From the NCBI GenBank assembly GCA_946623785.1, contig CAMORM010000003.1:1-54507 (forward strand): a stretch of DNA of 54,507 nt. Reading direction: 5' to 3'. The stretch comes from an uncultured Verrucomicrobiota bacterium (GTDB taxonomy: Bacteria; Verrucomicrobiota; Kiritimatiellia; RFP12; UBA1067). A program made the translations under genes and the position numbers. Below are positions 15,427 through 23,930 of this stretch, in pieces (positions within the stretch are counted from its first letter, which is position 1; every line of letters begins with the position of its first letter). Under the pieces are notes generated by a model that searched no databases, had not been told where the DNA came from, and saw only the letters and a list, made by a program, of their open reading frames with translations.

Positions 15427-15864
15427 TCAAACATACGACGGCTTCTCGAGAGCGACCGCCATCTCCAGCGCCGCCTTGTCCCCGGCGGAGATGCCGAATG
15501 TCTCGAACTTCTTCAGGGCCTCCCTGTAGTCGATCTCCTGGTCCTGCAGCTTCTTGCGGAGCTCCTCAAGCTCTTCGAGCCTGCGCTCTGCCTCCTCGCG
15601 CTCCTCCTCCGTGACGCCCATGTTCTTCGCCACCTGCTTCATCGCGTCGAACTTCTGGTCGATCCACGACGACACAAGCTCCTGCGCGGAGATGTTCCTC
15701 GCCTCGAATCCCTCTAGAAAGTTTCTGTCGTTCATGATCTTGAGGCTCTCGCCGATCATGAGTTTCCCGCTCTTTGCCTGCACGGGCTTGAGATCGTCCT
15801 TCACCTCGGCAGCGAGAACTGCTCCCGAATTGGTCTTGCTGGCTACGTTCAATGTTGCGTCCAT
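15427..15864 (-). CDS. Unknown 145-residue protein, first gene of the type III translocon operon
   Basis: Not recognised. It is a soluble, charged protein with a long acidic/basic heptad stretch (residues about 75-125, E-E-E-R-E-E-A-E-R-R-L-E-E-L-E-E-L-R) that should form a coiled coil, and a Lys/Ser-rich N-terminal third without a signal peptide. AAGGAG lies at the right distance from ATG 15864. The chaperone gene starts 43 bases after it. In chlamydiae small unknown proteins are also encoded beside the SycD-CopB-CopD genes, so a role as co-chaperone, secreted accessory or regulator is reasonable inference. Upstream is an AT-rich region likely to hold the operon promoter. Confidence 0.75.
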   Translation of the reverse strand: MDATLNVASKTNSGAVLAAEVKDDLKPVQAKSGKLMIGESLKIMNDRNFLEGFEARNISAQELVSSWIDQKFDAMKQVAKNMGVTEEEREEAERRLEELEELRKKLQDQEIDYREALKKFETFGISAGDKAALEMAVALEKPSYV

Positions 15865-15899
15865 AGTATGCTCTCCTTTCGTGCGGTATACGCAGAAGG

Positions 15900-16005
15900 A
15901 TGAAAGTAGGTTACAAAACTATTTCAAAATTTTCAAATTTTATATTTATGCCAAAAGCCACAACACATAAACGACGAAATCCATCGGTTTTAGTCATTTT
16001 TCGCC
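15900..16005 (-). promoter_or_regulatory. AT-rich upstream region of the translocon operon
   Basis: Roughly 100 bases are strongly AT-rich compared with the surrounding DNA. They contain direct repeats of TTTCAAA(A) and candidate -10 boxes such as TAAAAT (15942-15937, minus strand), with TTGTGG 15 bases further up. No single promoter assignment is convincing. The region also forms the gap to the deacetylase gene, which ends at 16010. Confidence 0.4.
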
Positions 16006-16009
16006 ATTT

Positions 16010-17140
16010 TTACTGCGACACAACAACCTTGCCGCGGTCAGGGACTGCGTAGACGAGCGCGTATGGAGCCCCTTCATGCAACAGGAAATCGGCTTTGACT
16101 GGCTTCTCGCCCTGTGAGGCCTTGACCGTCTTCCACCCGTCCGGGAGCCTGACCTTCACTGTGAGAGGGAAATCGAAGACATCGTCCTTCATGCGGTCCG
16201 TTAGGTCGAAGGCGATTTTCTGCTGCGTGTTCTCTACGACATTCAGGGTCGCGGAATCGCGTTCCTGCCCGTACTTCGCTGCGTCATCGAAGCGGCACAC
16301 CCACAGTCGGTCGTCCTTGAGCGACGCGATGTAGCGAACCTCCCTTTCAGTACTGGCGGCGTTCTTTTCACGCGTTGCGTCATCCTTGCCTGCATGGACT
16401 AGATGGTACAGCACTATGTTCCATCCGCGCTTGAGATCCTTCTTGCCGTGCAGCCACTTCGGCCCCTCCTGCGTCTCGCCGAAGGCCACCATCTGCACAT
16501 GGCCCTTCCCTGCCGCGCCCTTGTTTGTGCAGAGGTAGTTGATCGTGTTCGCGCTGTTCGGCACGCCGTAGACGCCGCGGCACGCGATTGCGTACTTCGC
16601 GGCGATTGCCTCGTGAGGTTCGCCGCGGGGATAGGCGATGCAGCACGCAATGTTGTTCGTGACGTTGTCGTTTATCGCCTTGAGCGAGTCGCGGTACATC
16701 GCCTCGACCTCTTCGTCGGACGGCATGGGCACGTCGCCGTGCTTCGCCTTGTGGTTCGTCGTGTGCGACTGGATCGAATGTCCGGCGTTTGCGAGCTTCT
16801 GCCAGTCGGCCCAAGTGCCGTTGAAGCCGGTATTCCTGTTGTACACGCAGTGGTCGGTGATTACGAACCACGTGAGCTTTATCCCAAGCTCTTCGGAGAG
16901 CTTCAGCCACCAGTCGTGGTCCGGCTTGCTGTTGTCGTCGATGGTGATCGAGCACGCCGCGAACCTGTCCGCGTACCACAGGCACACGTCCGCCTCGCCC
17001 GGTTTCGCCGGCCATATAAGGTCGGGTGGCGTCTGGAAGCGTCCGCCCTTCGGCGCAGCCGGAAGGTTCATGAGCTGTTCGCCGCCGAAAGCAACGAGCG
17101 CGGACAACGCGAATGCGCAGGTGATGGACTTCATTGGCAT
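16010..17140 (-). CDS. Secreted polysaccharide deacetylase-like protein
   Basis: A 376-residue exported protein. A short signal peptide (M-P-M-K-S-I-T-C-A-F-A-L-S-A-L-V-A-F-G-G) is followed by a NodB-type catalytic domain: ACSITIDD (metal-binding Asp pair) near residue 72, TWFVITDH, then HSIQSHTTNHKA with the metal-binding His residues, and the CIAYPRGEPHE segment corresponding to the R-P-P-x-G motif. The last 90 residues form a beta-rich extension. Such enzymes remove acetyl or related groups from glycans; the substrate is unknown. Start ATG 17140 has AGGAGG upstream. The beta-helix gene precedes it by 28 bases, so the two probably form one unit acting on the same polysaccharide. Confidence 0.85.
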   Translation of the reverse strand: MPMKSITCAFALSALVAFGGEQLMNLPAAPKGGRFQTPPDLIWPAKPGEADVCLWYADRFAACSITIDDNSKPDHDWWLKLSEELGIKLTWFVITDHCVYNRNTGFNGTWADWQKLANAGHSIQSHTTNHKAKHGDVPMPSDEEVEAMYRDSLKAINDNVTNNIACCIAYPRGEPHEAIAAKYAIACRGVYGVPNSANTINYLCTNKGAAGKGHVQMVAFGETQEGPKWLHGKKDLKRGWNIVLYHLVHAGKDDATREKNAASTEREVRYIASLKDDRLWVCRFDDAAKYGQERDSATLNVVENTQQKIAFDLTDRMKDDVFDFPLTVKVRLPDGWKTVKASQGEKPVKADFLLHEGAPYALVYAVPDRGKVVVSQ

Positions 17141-17168
17141 GTCGTTTCCTCCTCTGTTGTTGGTTGTG

Positions 17169-18725
17169 CTACTGCGCATACGCGCCGCATGGGCGCGGAC
17201 CGGCGGGATATGGCTTGCCGTTTATGTCCGCTGGCACGCACTGGAGCGGGATGCCGTGCCTGAGTGCCGGGGAATCCTTGGGGAGCGCGTAGTTGTGGTT
17301 ATCCTCGTCGACGAACGCGCGTTCGATTCGGAGCGCCTCCGAGCCGTATTCGCCGCGTGCCTTGCCCTTCTTGTCCATGCCGTAGAAAGCGTTGCTGTAC
17401 ACCTTTAGCCCCGCTGAACCGTCGCCATTTGCGAGCGCCGCGAAGCCGCCCATCTGCGCGAACACGTTGTTGAAGACGCGCACGTCCTTCGGGTTGTAGG
17501 TGCCCTTCGGCGGCTTCCCCTCGCGCCATAGCCACGTCTGGTTGACGAGAGTGATGTGCGCGAAGATCACGTTCTCCATGTCGTCCGAATACTGCGAGTA
17601 CATGCCGTTCGCGCACTGGAAGGAGATGTTCACGAACGCCGAGTCCCTGAGCCTTATGCCGAAAAGCCCCTGGCACCGGCAGTTGTACCCCGAGACGTTG
17701 TAGAGGATCACGTCGTGCACCCAGTTGGGAGCCTTGGCGTGAGACTGGTGGAAGTCCGGGTGCGCGCCGGTCTTGCCAGGGTCCACGTCGTCGCAGCGGC
17801 AGTTGACCACAAGCTTGTCTGAGCCCGTCCACACGTCCGAGGATATCTTGTGCACGTAGTGCCCGCGCATGATCGTGCCGTCCGGCCCGTTGCCCATCTC
17901 GGTCGTTTCCCCGCCCGTAACGTACCCGACCATCCTGTTGCCGAACATGTTCGAGTTGCAGGCCCAGCGCCCCTTCTTGTTGAGCATAAGGCACTCGTCG
18001 ATCCAGCAGCACGTCGCCCCGTTCTCGCCGGCGAGGATCGTTGCGAACTTTCCTTCGGCGCTGCAGAAGAGCGTAAGCCCCCTGAATCGGTATTTGTCGC
18101 CGCCCGGCCTGCCAGGGGACAGCTCCACATCCTCGCGCCTCACGCCTGGCGCGGCGGATATCGTTGTCCAGTACTTGTTGCCCATGCCGCCGAACCCGCT
18201 GGGAGTGTACAAGCCCTTCTTCAAGTACACCGTGCCGCCGTCGCCGGCCTTCTTCACGGCCGCCTTGAGCGTCTTCATAGGATGCGCTTCCGTGCCGTCG
18301 CCCGAATCGTCGCCTTTTTCGGAGTCGGCCCACACCGGCACGGAATTGACGAGCTTCCCGGCGTTGTCCGCGTAGAGCCTGAGCTCGGGGAGGTCGAAGC
18401 TCTCCGCCGCCTGGTCCAGCGCAATCGCCTTCGCCGTTATGGCAACGGGGCCGTCGGCATGCTTCGACGCGTCAAACGGGAAGACGAACTCCCACACGCC
18501 GGTGCGGTCGTTGAACTCCGGCTTCCCGGCAGTCGACGCCGGCTTTCCGTCCACGGAGAACTCGACCTTGACTCCCGCCTCGTGGAAGGCGCACACCCCC
18601 GCCTTGAACACGCCCTTGACCCGCTGGTGCGGAATGACGTCCCACCTCGCAACTGGACGCGCCGCGGAAAGTGCAATCGGCGCTGCACCCGCTGAGGCGG
18701 CTAGAAGAACCATCAAGAAGCGCAT
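17169..18725 (-). CDS. Secreted right-handed beta-helix protein
   Basis: A 518-residue exported protein. The signal peptide is M-R-F-L-M-V-L-L-A-A-S-A-G-A-A-P. Residues about 20-120 look like a small beta-sandwich. The rest starts with the D-D-S-G-D-G-T-E-A-H-P-M-K-T-L-K-A-A-V motif that begins many parallel beta-helix (DUF1565/pectate-lyase-like) domains, then has repeated short strands and Asn/Gly turns. Such folds are typical of polysaccharide lyases and glycan-binding proteins; no specific catalytic residues could be assigned. Start ATG 18725 has AAAGGG upstream. It probably shares a transcript with the following deacetylase and has a promoter at 18791-18819. Confidence 0.8.
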   Translation of the reverse strand: MRFLMVLLAASAGAAPIALSAARPVARWDVIPHQRVKGVFKAGVCAFHEAGVKVEFSVDGKPASTAGKPEFNDRTGVWEFVFPFDASKHADGPVAITAKAIALDQAAESFDLPELRLYADNAGKLVNSVPVWADSEKGDDSGDGTEAHPMKTLKAAVKKAGDGGTVYLKKGLYTPSGFGGMGNKYWTTISAAPGVRREDVELSPGRPGGDKYRFRGLTLFCSAEGKFATILAGENGATCCWIDECLMLNKKGRWACNSNMFGNRMVGYVTGGETTEMGNGPDGTIMRGHYVHKISSDVWTGSDKLVVNCRCDDVDPGKTGAHPDFHQSHAKAPNWVHDVILYNVSGYNCRCQGLFGIRLRDSAFVNISFQCANGMYSQYSDDMENVIFAHITLVNQTWLWREGKPPKGTYNPKDVRVFNNVFAQMGGFAALANGDGSAGLKVYSNAFYGMDKKGKARGEYGSEALRIERAFVDEDNHNYALPKDSPALRHGIPLQCVPADINGKPYPAGPRPCGAYAQ

Positions 18726-18790
18726 TGTACTCAGCCCTTTCTTCCCCCTGACCGGCTGCAACACCGGCGGAAATTAGTTTTGACGAAGGT

Positions 18791-18819
18791 ATTGTTTCAA
18801 AAATCCAGCCCTATTGCAA
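18791..18819 (-). promoter_or_regulatory. Promoter of the beta-helix/deacetylase unit
   Basis: TTGCAA (18819-18814), a 17-base spacer and AACAAT (18796-18791) on the minus strand. The -10 box is a weaker match than others in this window. The predicted 5' leader is about 60 bases. Confidence 0.45.
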
Positions 18820-18828
18820 GCGCGAAAG

Positions 18829-21800
18829 TCAGCGCACGAAGAAATGGAACCCTGATGCGACCACTTCGACCGTCGCGGGGCCGACCTTTAGCTCGCATGC
18901 CGGATGTCCGGCCACGGACACGTTCGCGGGATCCAGCCCCGCGATCGACCCGGCGCGAAGCATTACGTTCCTGCCTACGATTCCGCCGTTCGCCACGATC
19001 TCGATCCTCGCCGAGGGATCGAAAGCCGCATTCCCGGAGACTTCAAGCGGCACCCCTCCAAACCCGCCATACGGGATCTCGAAGCGAATCTTAGAAGATG
19101 CGCCTCCCGCAAGACCGGAAGCGGACAAAAGAGCGCCCCTTCCAATGGTCAGCGAGCCGCCGTTTGCGCCTGTTACCGAAACGGAGCCTGACACTTCGTA
19201 ACGTCCGCGCAACAGGCTTGCCGAGCACCCATTGTCCCCGCCAACAGACATCGACGGCGACGAAAGCGCCATGCCGTTGAAGTCAAGCGCGACCGGCCCC
19301 GCCGCATCGAACGAAATCGCGCCGCAGGAAACGCTGTTTGTGGACTCGACGGTCCCTCCGGCAGTGGAGAACACAGGCTCGAGATTCGGCGCCACGGGCG
19401 CGATGCCCCTGTGCCAGTTGTCGCCATCGCACCAATCGGAGGAAACATCCCCGGTCCAGACCATTCCGGCCGGAAGCACGCACCTGGCCATGGAAGACGC
19501 GGAAGCAAGGACTCGACCGTCGGAAGAAGATGTCTCGGCGCGAAACACGACAATCCATTCAAGCCCATAGTCGTCGCTTAAGAAGTCCTCGTACGGGAAT
19601 GTGAACGAAATCTCGCCCGGCAAGTTTGTCGTGACAGAACCCAATTCGAACATGTCCTCGGCATCGGTTCCGACATAGCACACTACGTCGGCCTCCCCGC
19701 ATCCAACGTCGTCAATGCTGCATGTCGCGGTAAGGCCATTCGCGTCCGACGCAAAAGTGACGTTGGAAAACTCAACGAGCCCCTTCGTAACGAACCTGCC
19801 GGAAACCTCGGAAAGCCCATGGGAAACAACAAGGCTGTACGAGTAGCCAACCACAGGAGACAGATTCTCAAGCTCGCACGAGAAGGCGCCTGTCGCAGGA
19901 ACCGTCCCCAGGTCTTTCGTCGCTTCATATTCGCCATCGAGTGAACTGCATGCTACGTATGCGGGCGTCGGCGCGGAACCGTCACCAAGGGAAACGACGT
20001 AGAAGCCGAGAGTCGCCTTGCCATTTTCGATTCCCGTCACACCAGTCGGCACGACGACGGGCGCATCGGGGATGTTCACACCGGCGGCGCACGAAAAGAG
20101 CTCCGGCTCGCCATCGGCTGGCTCCGTGCCGCCTTCCCACACCGCCGCATGGTCTCCAGCCGCCTCCGGCCCGAGATAATAAGCGTAGAACACGGCGTTT
20201 GTCGCAAGCGACGGCAGACGCACGCGCACAAGCGATTCCCCCGATGGATTCCACCGCTCGATCTCATGTGGAATCGAGGCCCCGGAAGAGTCTGTGAAAA
20301 AGATGTCGGCGCCAGTCCCCGGAAACGCGAAATCGCCATAACTGAAACCGGAGATGTCCTCGCCAAGGCGCACAAGCACCTGTCGGTTGTCCGTCTGATC
20401 GCCGGAATACCGAGTTGCGACGAACGCAAGCCTCATGCCGTAGAGATCAGGCGACACCTGGTACGAACCATACGAGAAGGCGTTTTCCCCTTTTGCAAGA
20501 GCAGTCAGCTCGTATTCGCCATCCTCTCCGATGGCTGTTGCGACGGCGTATGCGGAATAGTCATACGCGTGGCCCGCTTCCATCGCAGGAACGGAAAACG
20601 TGAGATTCGCCGGAGCGGAAACACTGGACGCAGCGGCAATCTGGTTCGTGAATGTTTCGCCCGTCAGGACGTCGGTGAAGACGGCAAAGACGTCGGCCTT
20701 GCCATGCTCGAGCGTGACGGAGAAGACGAAGTCGCTGTCGGTCTGCCCTTTGGCAACTACCGGCCTACCAGCAAAGCGCGGCGCGTCACTGTTGCCGTCA
20801 ACGGCGCCATAAGCGAGGAAGCCCGGGTTCGCAACGGTGTCGTACTCCGCCTTGGCCCAGTCCGCCGACGTTGCCTCACGGTAGAGGCGCAGCTCGTCGT
20901 ACTGTCCGTTCCAGCTCTGCGCGTCGCCGTCGGAATCGCATCCAAAGCAAAGCGCCCTCACGGGAGCCCCCTCTCCGTTTATCGCCCTGACAGCGGAAAT
21001 GCCGTATCCATCCGCCAGCTCAATGCCGTTCTGGTACACGCGAAGCGTTGAGCCGTCGAACGAGAAGTTCAGGAGATTCCATTCGCCGACAAGCGTGCGC
21101 GCACAGGTAACCGAAGCAAAGCTCGAATATCCGTCAGCCGTGCCCGTCCTTACCGACAACGTGTTGGTTCCAGTCGCCGAGACCTCCCAGCCGCCATTGT
21201 CGTGGAAGCTGGACATGCACGAAACAAGCCTCGGCGAGGCGTCTGCCGGGATGTCGTTGGCGCGGAACCATCCGGAGAAGGAAAATGCGCTTCCCAGGCC
21301 GCCTTCGCTGTATTCGTTGGGAAGCTCCACTCTGCTGAATTCGTCCACTGACAGATATGCGCCCGCAAGCAAATCGGCCGACTGGTTGACCCGGGCCGAC
21401 CCAACTGCGCCATCAGGCCAGCCTCTCATCTCGGCCGCATGCGATTCGCGTCCGACCGAGGCGTCGAGCGACTCGTCGGTGGAATCCTTAGCAATGCCGA
21501 ATTCCTCGCCCATGTGCCACACTCCGAAACAGCTTAGCCAAGTGCTGGCGGAATCGCCAAGGCCATTATACAGGTGATAGTCGTCCAACTTGTTGTGGAA
21601 GCACATGAATATCCTGGTACATCCGTCCTTGACAGGATTCAAGGCGACGCGCACCCAATACAACGCGGTTCCATTCTGGTCAATGCAGTCGAACTCGCTC
21701 GACAGCATGAGGCCGTCTTCGCCGAAGAAGGCAATGTCGCTTGGGCTGCGCATCATTTGCATGCTGAAGCCGGGGATATGGCCTCCGACCCTGACAAGCA

Positions 21801-21954
21801 CAGGGAAAATATCGAGCCTGCTGTCGCCGGCATAACCCGCAACATCTATCTGGACGCTATGGGAAAAGTCATTGGTGGTGACGACATCGTCGCCAGAAGC
21901 CCCGAACAGCGCCGTCGACCAGCACATGGCCCAAAGCAGAAGCAGTTTTCGCAT
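18829..21954 (-). CDS. Large secreted DUF2341/LamG-domain protein
   Basis: A protein of about 1041 residues with a signal peptide (MRKLLLLWAMCWSTALFGA). Residues about 25-130 are a DUF2341-like domain (D-I-F-P-V-L-V-R-V, I-A-F-F-G-E-D-G, the Y-W-V-R-V strand). A concanavalin A-like LamG domain follows (about 135-385, with C-F-G-V-W-H-M-G-E-E, F-S-F-S-G-W-F-R and Y-D-E-L-R-L-Y). Residues 390-830 contain fibronectin-like beta domains and a second DUF2341-like copy near 515-610. The C-terminal 180 residues are Gly/Ser/Val-rich, like surface beta-solenoid tails. Adhesion or glycan binding is likely; no catalytic site is seen. Start ATG 21954 has GGAG eight bases upstream; earlier in-frame ATGs at 21966 and 21972 lack it. 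Confidence 0.8.
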   Translation of the reverse strand: MRKLLLLWAMCWSTALFGASGDDVVTTNDFSHSVQIDVAGYAGDSRLDIFPVLVRVGGHIPGFSMQMMRSPSDIAFFGEDGLMLSSEFDCIDQNGTALYWVRVALNPVKDGCTRIFMCFHNKLDDYHLYNGLGDSASTWLSCFGVWHMGEEFGIAKDSTDESLDASVGRESHAAEMRGWPDGAVGSARVNQSADLLAGAYLSVDEFSRVELPNEYSEGGLGSAFSFSGWFRANDIPADASPRLVSCMSSFHDNGGWEVSATGTNTLSVRTGTADGYSSFASVTCARTLVGEWNLLNFSFDGSTLRVYQNGIELADGYGISAVRAINGEGAPVRALCFGCDSDGDAQSWNGQYDELRLYREATSADWAKAEYDTVANPGFLAYGAVDGNSDAPRFAGRPVVAKGQTDSDFVFSVTLEHGKADVFAVFTDVLTGETFTNQIAAASSVSAPANLTFSVPAMEAGHAYDYSAYAVATAIGEDGEYELTALAKGENAFSYGSYQVSPDLYGMRLAFVATRYSGDQTDNRQVLVRLGEDISGFSYGDFAFPGTGADIFFTDSSGASIPHEIERWNPSGESLVRVRLPSLATNAVFYAYYLGPEAAGDHAAVWEGGTEPADGEPELFSCAAGVNIPDAPVVVPTGVTGIENGKATLGFYVVSLGDGSAPTPAYVACSSLDGEYEATKDLGTVPATGAFSCELENLSPVVGYSYSLVVSHGLSEVSGRFVTKGLVEFSNVTFASDANGLTATCSIDDVGCGEADVVCYVGTDAEDMFELGSVTTNLPGEISFTFPYEDFLSDDYGLEWIVVFRAETSSSDGRVLASASSMARCVLPAGMVWTGDVSSDWCDGDNWHRGIAPVAPNLEPVFSTAGGTVESTNSVSCGAISFDAAGPVALDFNGMALSSPSMSVGGDNGCSASLLRGRYEVSGSVSVTGANGGSLTIGRGALLSASGLAGGASSKIRFEIPYGGFGGVPLEVSGNAAFDPSARIEIVANGGIVGRNVMLRAGSIAGLDPANVSVAGHPACELKVGPATVEVVASGFHFFVR

Positions 21955-22020
21955 CGCATTCTCCATTCTCATTTACGGCATTCCACCCCTGCAAAGGCGG
22001 GCCGACATCCGACGGTTGAA

Positions 22021-22026
22021 ATTTTA
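22021..22026 (-). promoter_or_regulatory. Possible -10 element of the LamG protein gene
   Basis: TAAAAT on the minus strand, about 67 bases before ATG 21954, with no clear -35. The gap 21955-22077 is shared with the oppositely directed pseudouridine synthase promoter. Confidence 0.35.
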
Positions 22027-22059
22027 GCAATTATCAGCGCCAAAGTGAAGCCGAGAATA

Positions 22060-22068
22060 TGGTATAAT
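22060..22068 (+). promoter_or_regulatory. Extended -10 promoter of the pseudouridine synthase gene
   Basis: TGG-TATAAT at 22060-22068 with no convincing -35. The ATG at 22078 is nine bases beyond the -10 box and no ribosome site lies between, so the leader is at most a few bases. Confidence 0.55.
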
Positions 22069-22077
22069 TTGCTCTGC

Positions 22078-22833
22078 ATGAAGGAACGCAGGAGACAGAA
22101 CGGCCGCAAGGCCGAGGGGAATGCAGGACATCCGAAGCGGACCGTCGAAGTGCTGTTCGACGATTCTGACATTGTCGTAGTGAACAAGCCAGCCGGAATG
22201 GTCGTCCATCCGGCACCCGGACACGAGTCGGGCGCACTCACGGACGAGCTTCTGAAGATGTTCCCCCAGATGGCCGGAGTGGGGAGCGCGGAACGCCCTG
22301 GCGTTGTCCATCGCCTTGACATCGAGACGAGCGGCGTTATGGTGTTCGCAAAGACGCAGCGAGCCTATGCAAAGCTCCGCCAGGACTTCGAAAGCCACGG
22401 CTCCATCGGCAAGACGTACCTCGCCGTGCTCCACGGCGCGCCGAAGCCACCCGAGGGGACGATAAGAACCCTCATAGGGCGCAAGGCGTGGGACTCAAGG
22501 AGAATGGCGTCGTTCGCCGAAGGGAACGCCCCGCGCGAAGCTAAGCCGGCAGTCTCGCACTGGACCGTCCTGCAAAGGCACGGCCCGCTGGCACTCGTGG
22601 AATTCAGGATCGAAACGGGGAGAACCCACCAGATCAGGCTGCACGCGGCGGAACTTGGTCATCCTGTCGTTGGAGACACGCTTTACGGCGACGCAGCGAA
22701 GGACGCGCACCTCGCCTCAAAACCGGCGCGCCACCTTCTGCACGCCGTGGGGCTTTCGTTCAACCACCCCGTGACAGGCAGGCGGCTTGAGTTCTTCGCC
22801 GAACCGCCGCCAGACATCGTGTACGCGCACTAG
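22078..22833 (+). CDS. RluA/RluD-family rRNA pseudouridine synthase
   Basis: Converts uridines of 23S rRNA (or tRNA) to pseudouridine. The protein has 251 residues. The family core is clear: D-D-S-D-I-V-V-V-N-K-P-A-G-M-V-V-H-P, the catalytic-loop motif VHRLDIETSG with its Asp near residue 81, GKTYLAVLHG, and ETGRTHQIRLH. It lacks the N-terminal S4 RNA-binding domain found in RluC/RluD of E. coli, having instead a short basic tail. The exact target site cannot be assigned. Its TAG and the TAG of the convergent murG overlap as CTAG (22830-22833). Confidence 0.88.
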   Translation: MKERRRQNGRKAEGNAGHPKRTVEVLFDDSDIVVVNKPAGMVVHPAPGHESGALTDELLKMFPQMAGVGSAERPGVVHRLDIETSGVMVFAKTQRAYAKLRQDFESHGSIGKTYLAVLHGAPKPPEGTIRTLIGRKAWDSRRMASFAEGNAPREAKPAVSHWTVLQRHGPLALVEFRIETGRTHQIRLHAAELGHPVVGDTLYGDAAKDAHLASKPARHLLHAVGLSFNHPVTGRRLEFFAEPPPDIVYAH

Positions 22834-23912
22834 GCTCCGATGTTCTCGACGAGCGAGGCCACCCTTCCCGCTGCGCCGGCGGCGCTGTGTTCGCCGATCA
22901 CCTTCATCGCGGCGGACATGCGCGCCAGCTCCTCCGGATGTGTGGCCTTGTGCATGATGTAGCGCTCGATGGAACGTCCGGTGAGCTCCTTCTGTATCCC
23001 CTCGTCGGCCGCATGCCCGCGCACGAACGCCTGGGCGTTGTAGTGCTGGTGGTCGCGAACCGCAGTGGGCAGCGGAATGAGGAGCGCGGGCTTGCCGCAC
23101 TTGGCGAGCTCGAAGCACGTGGACGCGCCGGCGCGCGCAACAACGATGTCCGCGCTTGCGAACGCCGACGCCATCTCCCGCTCGAACGCCTGCACGCGGG
23201 ACTTCAGCCCCGCCGCGGCGTACCTGGCCATCACGGCTCCTTCGTCCGCCGCGCCGGTCTGGTGGATGACGAAAAGCGGACGTCCGAAATTAGTCTTCTC
23301 GAACTCTTCCTTGAGGAGCACGAGCGCCTGTCCCATGAGCTCGTTCACTCGGTGCGCGCCCTGGCTGCCGCCTGTCACGAACACGGTGAACGCGTTTTCC
23401 GGTATCATGTCGAAGCGCTTGCCGCAGTCTATGCCCTCCCGCACGGGAAGCCCCGTAAGCTCGGTCCTGCGCCCCTTCAGGCGCGACGCCGTTTCGGGGA
23501 AGGAGATCGCAACGCACTTCGCGTAGCGCGAAAGGAAGCTAACCGCCTTGCCTGGCACCGTGTTGGCCTCGTGAAGGACAACCGGCACCTTCTGCATCCG
23601 TGCCGCGAGCACGGGCGGAAGCGATGAGTACGACCCCATGGCGAGCATGGCGTCAGGCTTGAAGCGCTTGATCTCGCGAAGGCAGCGGAGTATCGCGAAG
23701 AAGTTCGCGAAGCTGTTGAACGCCGACAGCTGCCTGGCGCCGGTTGCAAACACCGGACCGACCCAGTCGTGCAGCGCCGACCCCTCCACGTCACGCCCGG
23801 AACTCCACAGAGCGACATCGTGGCCGCGCGCCTTCAGCTCGCGCGCGACCGCCAGCCCGGGAAGCGCGTGCCCTCCCGTTCCTCCGCATGCAACGACAAT
23901 CTTCTTCGGCAT
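22830..23912 (-). CDS. murG: MurG, UDP-GlcNAc:lipid I N-acetylglucosaminyltransferase
   Basis: Makes lipid II at the cytoplasmic face of the membrane, the last intracellular step of peptidoglycan synthesis. The protein has 360 residues. GT28 features are the N-terminal G-loop ACGGTGGH at 9-16, the HEANTVPGKA segment near 114, the second loop VTGGSQGAHRVNE near 180, and the donor-binding region ADIVVARAGASTCFELAKCGKPALLIPLP. Length and motifs are standard. A GGAG site precedes ATG 23912. It follows the UDP-glucuronate decarboxylase-like gene by 18 bases and lies 14 kb from the ddl-ftsZ cluster, so the dcw genes are split in this genome. Confidence 0.95.
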   Translation of the reverse strand: MPKKIVVACGGTGGHALPGLAVARELKARGHDVALWSSGRDVEGSALHDWVGPVFATGARQLSAFNSFANFFAILRCLREIKRFKPDAMLAMGSYSSLPPVLAARMQKVPVVLHEANTVPGKAVSFLSRYAKCVAISFPETASRLKGRRTELTGLPVREGIDCGKRFDMIPENAFTVFVTGGSQGAHRVNELMGQALVLLKEEFEKTNFGRPLFVIHQTGAADEGAVMARYAAAGLKSRVQAFEREMASAFASADIVVARAGASTCFELAKCGKPALLIPLPTAVRDHQHYNAQAFVRGHAADEGIQKELTGRSIERYIMHKATHPEELARMSAAMKVIGEHSAAGAAGRVASLVENIGA

Positions 23913-23930
23913 TGCTCGTCTCCGTTGAAA

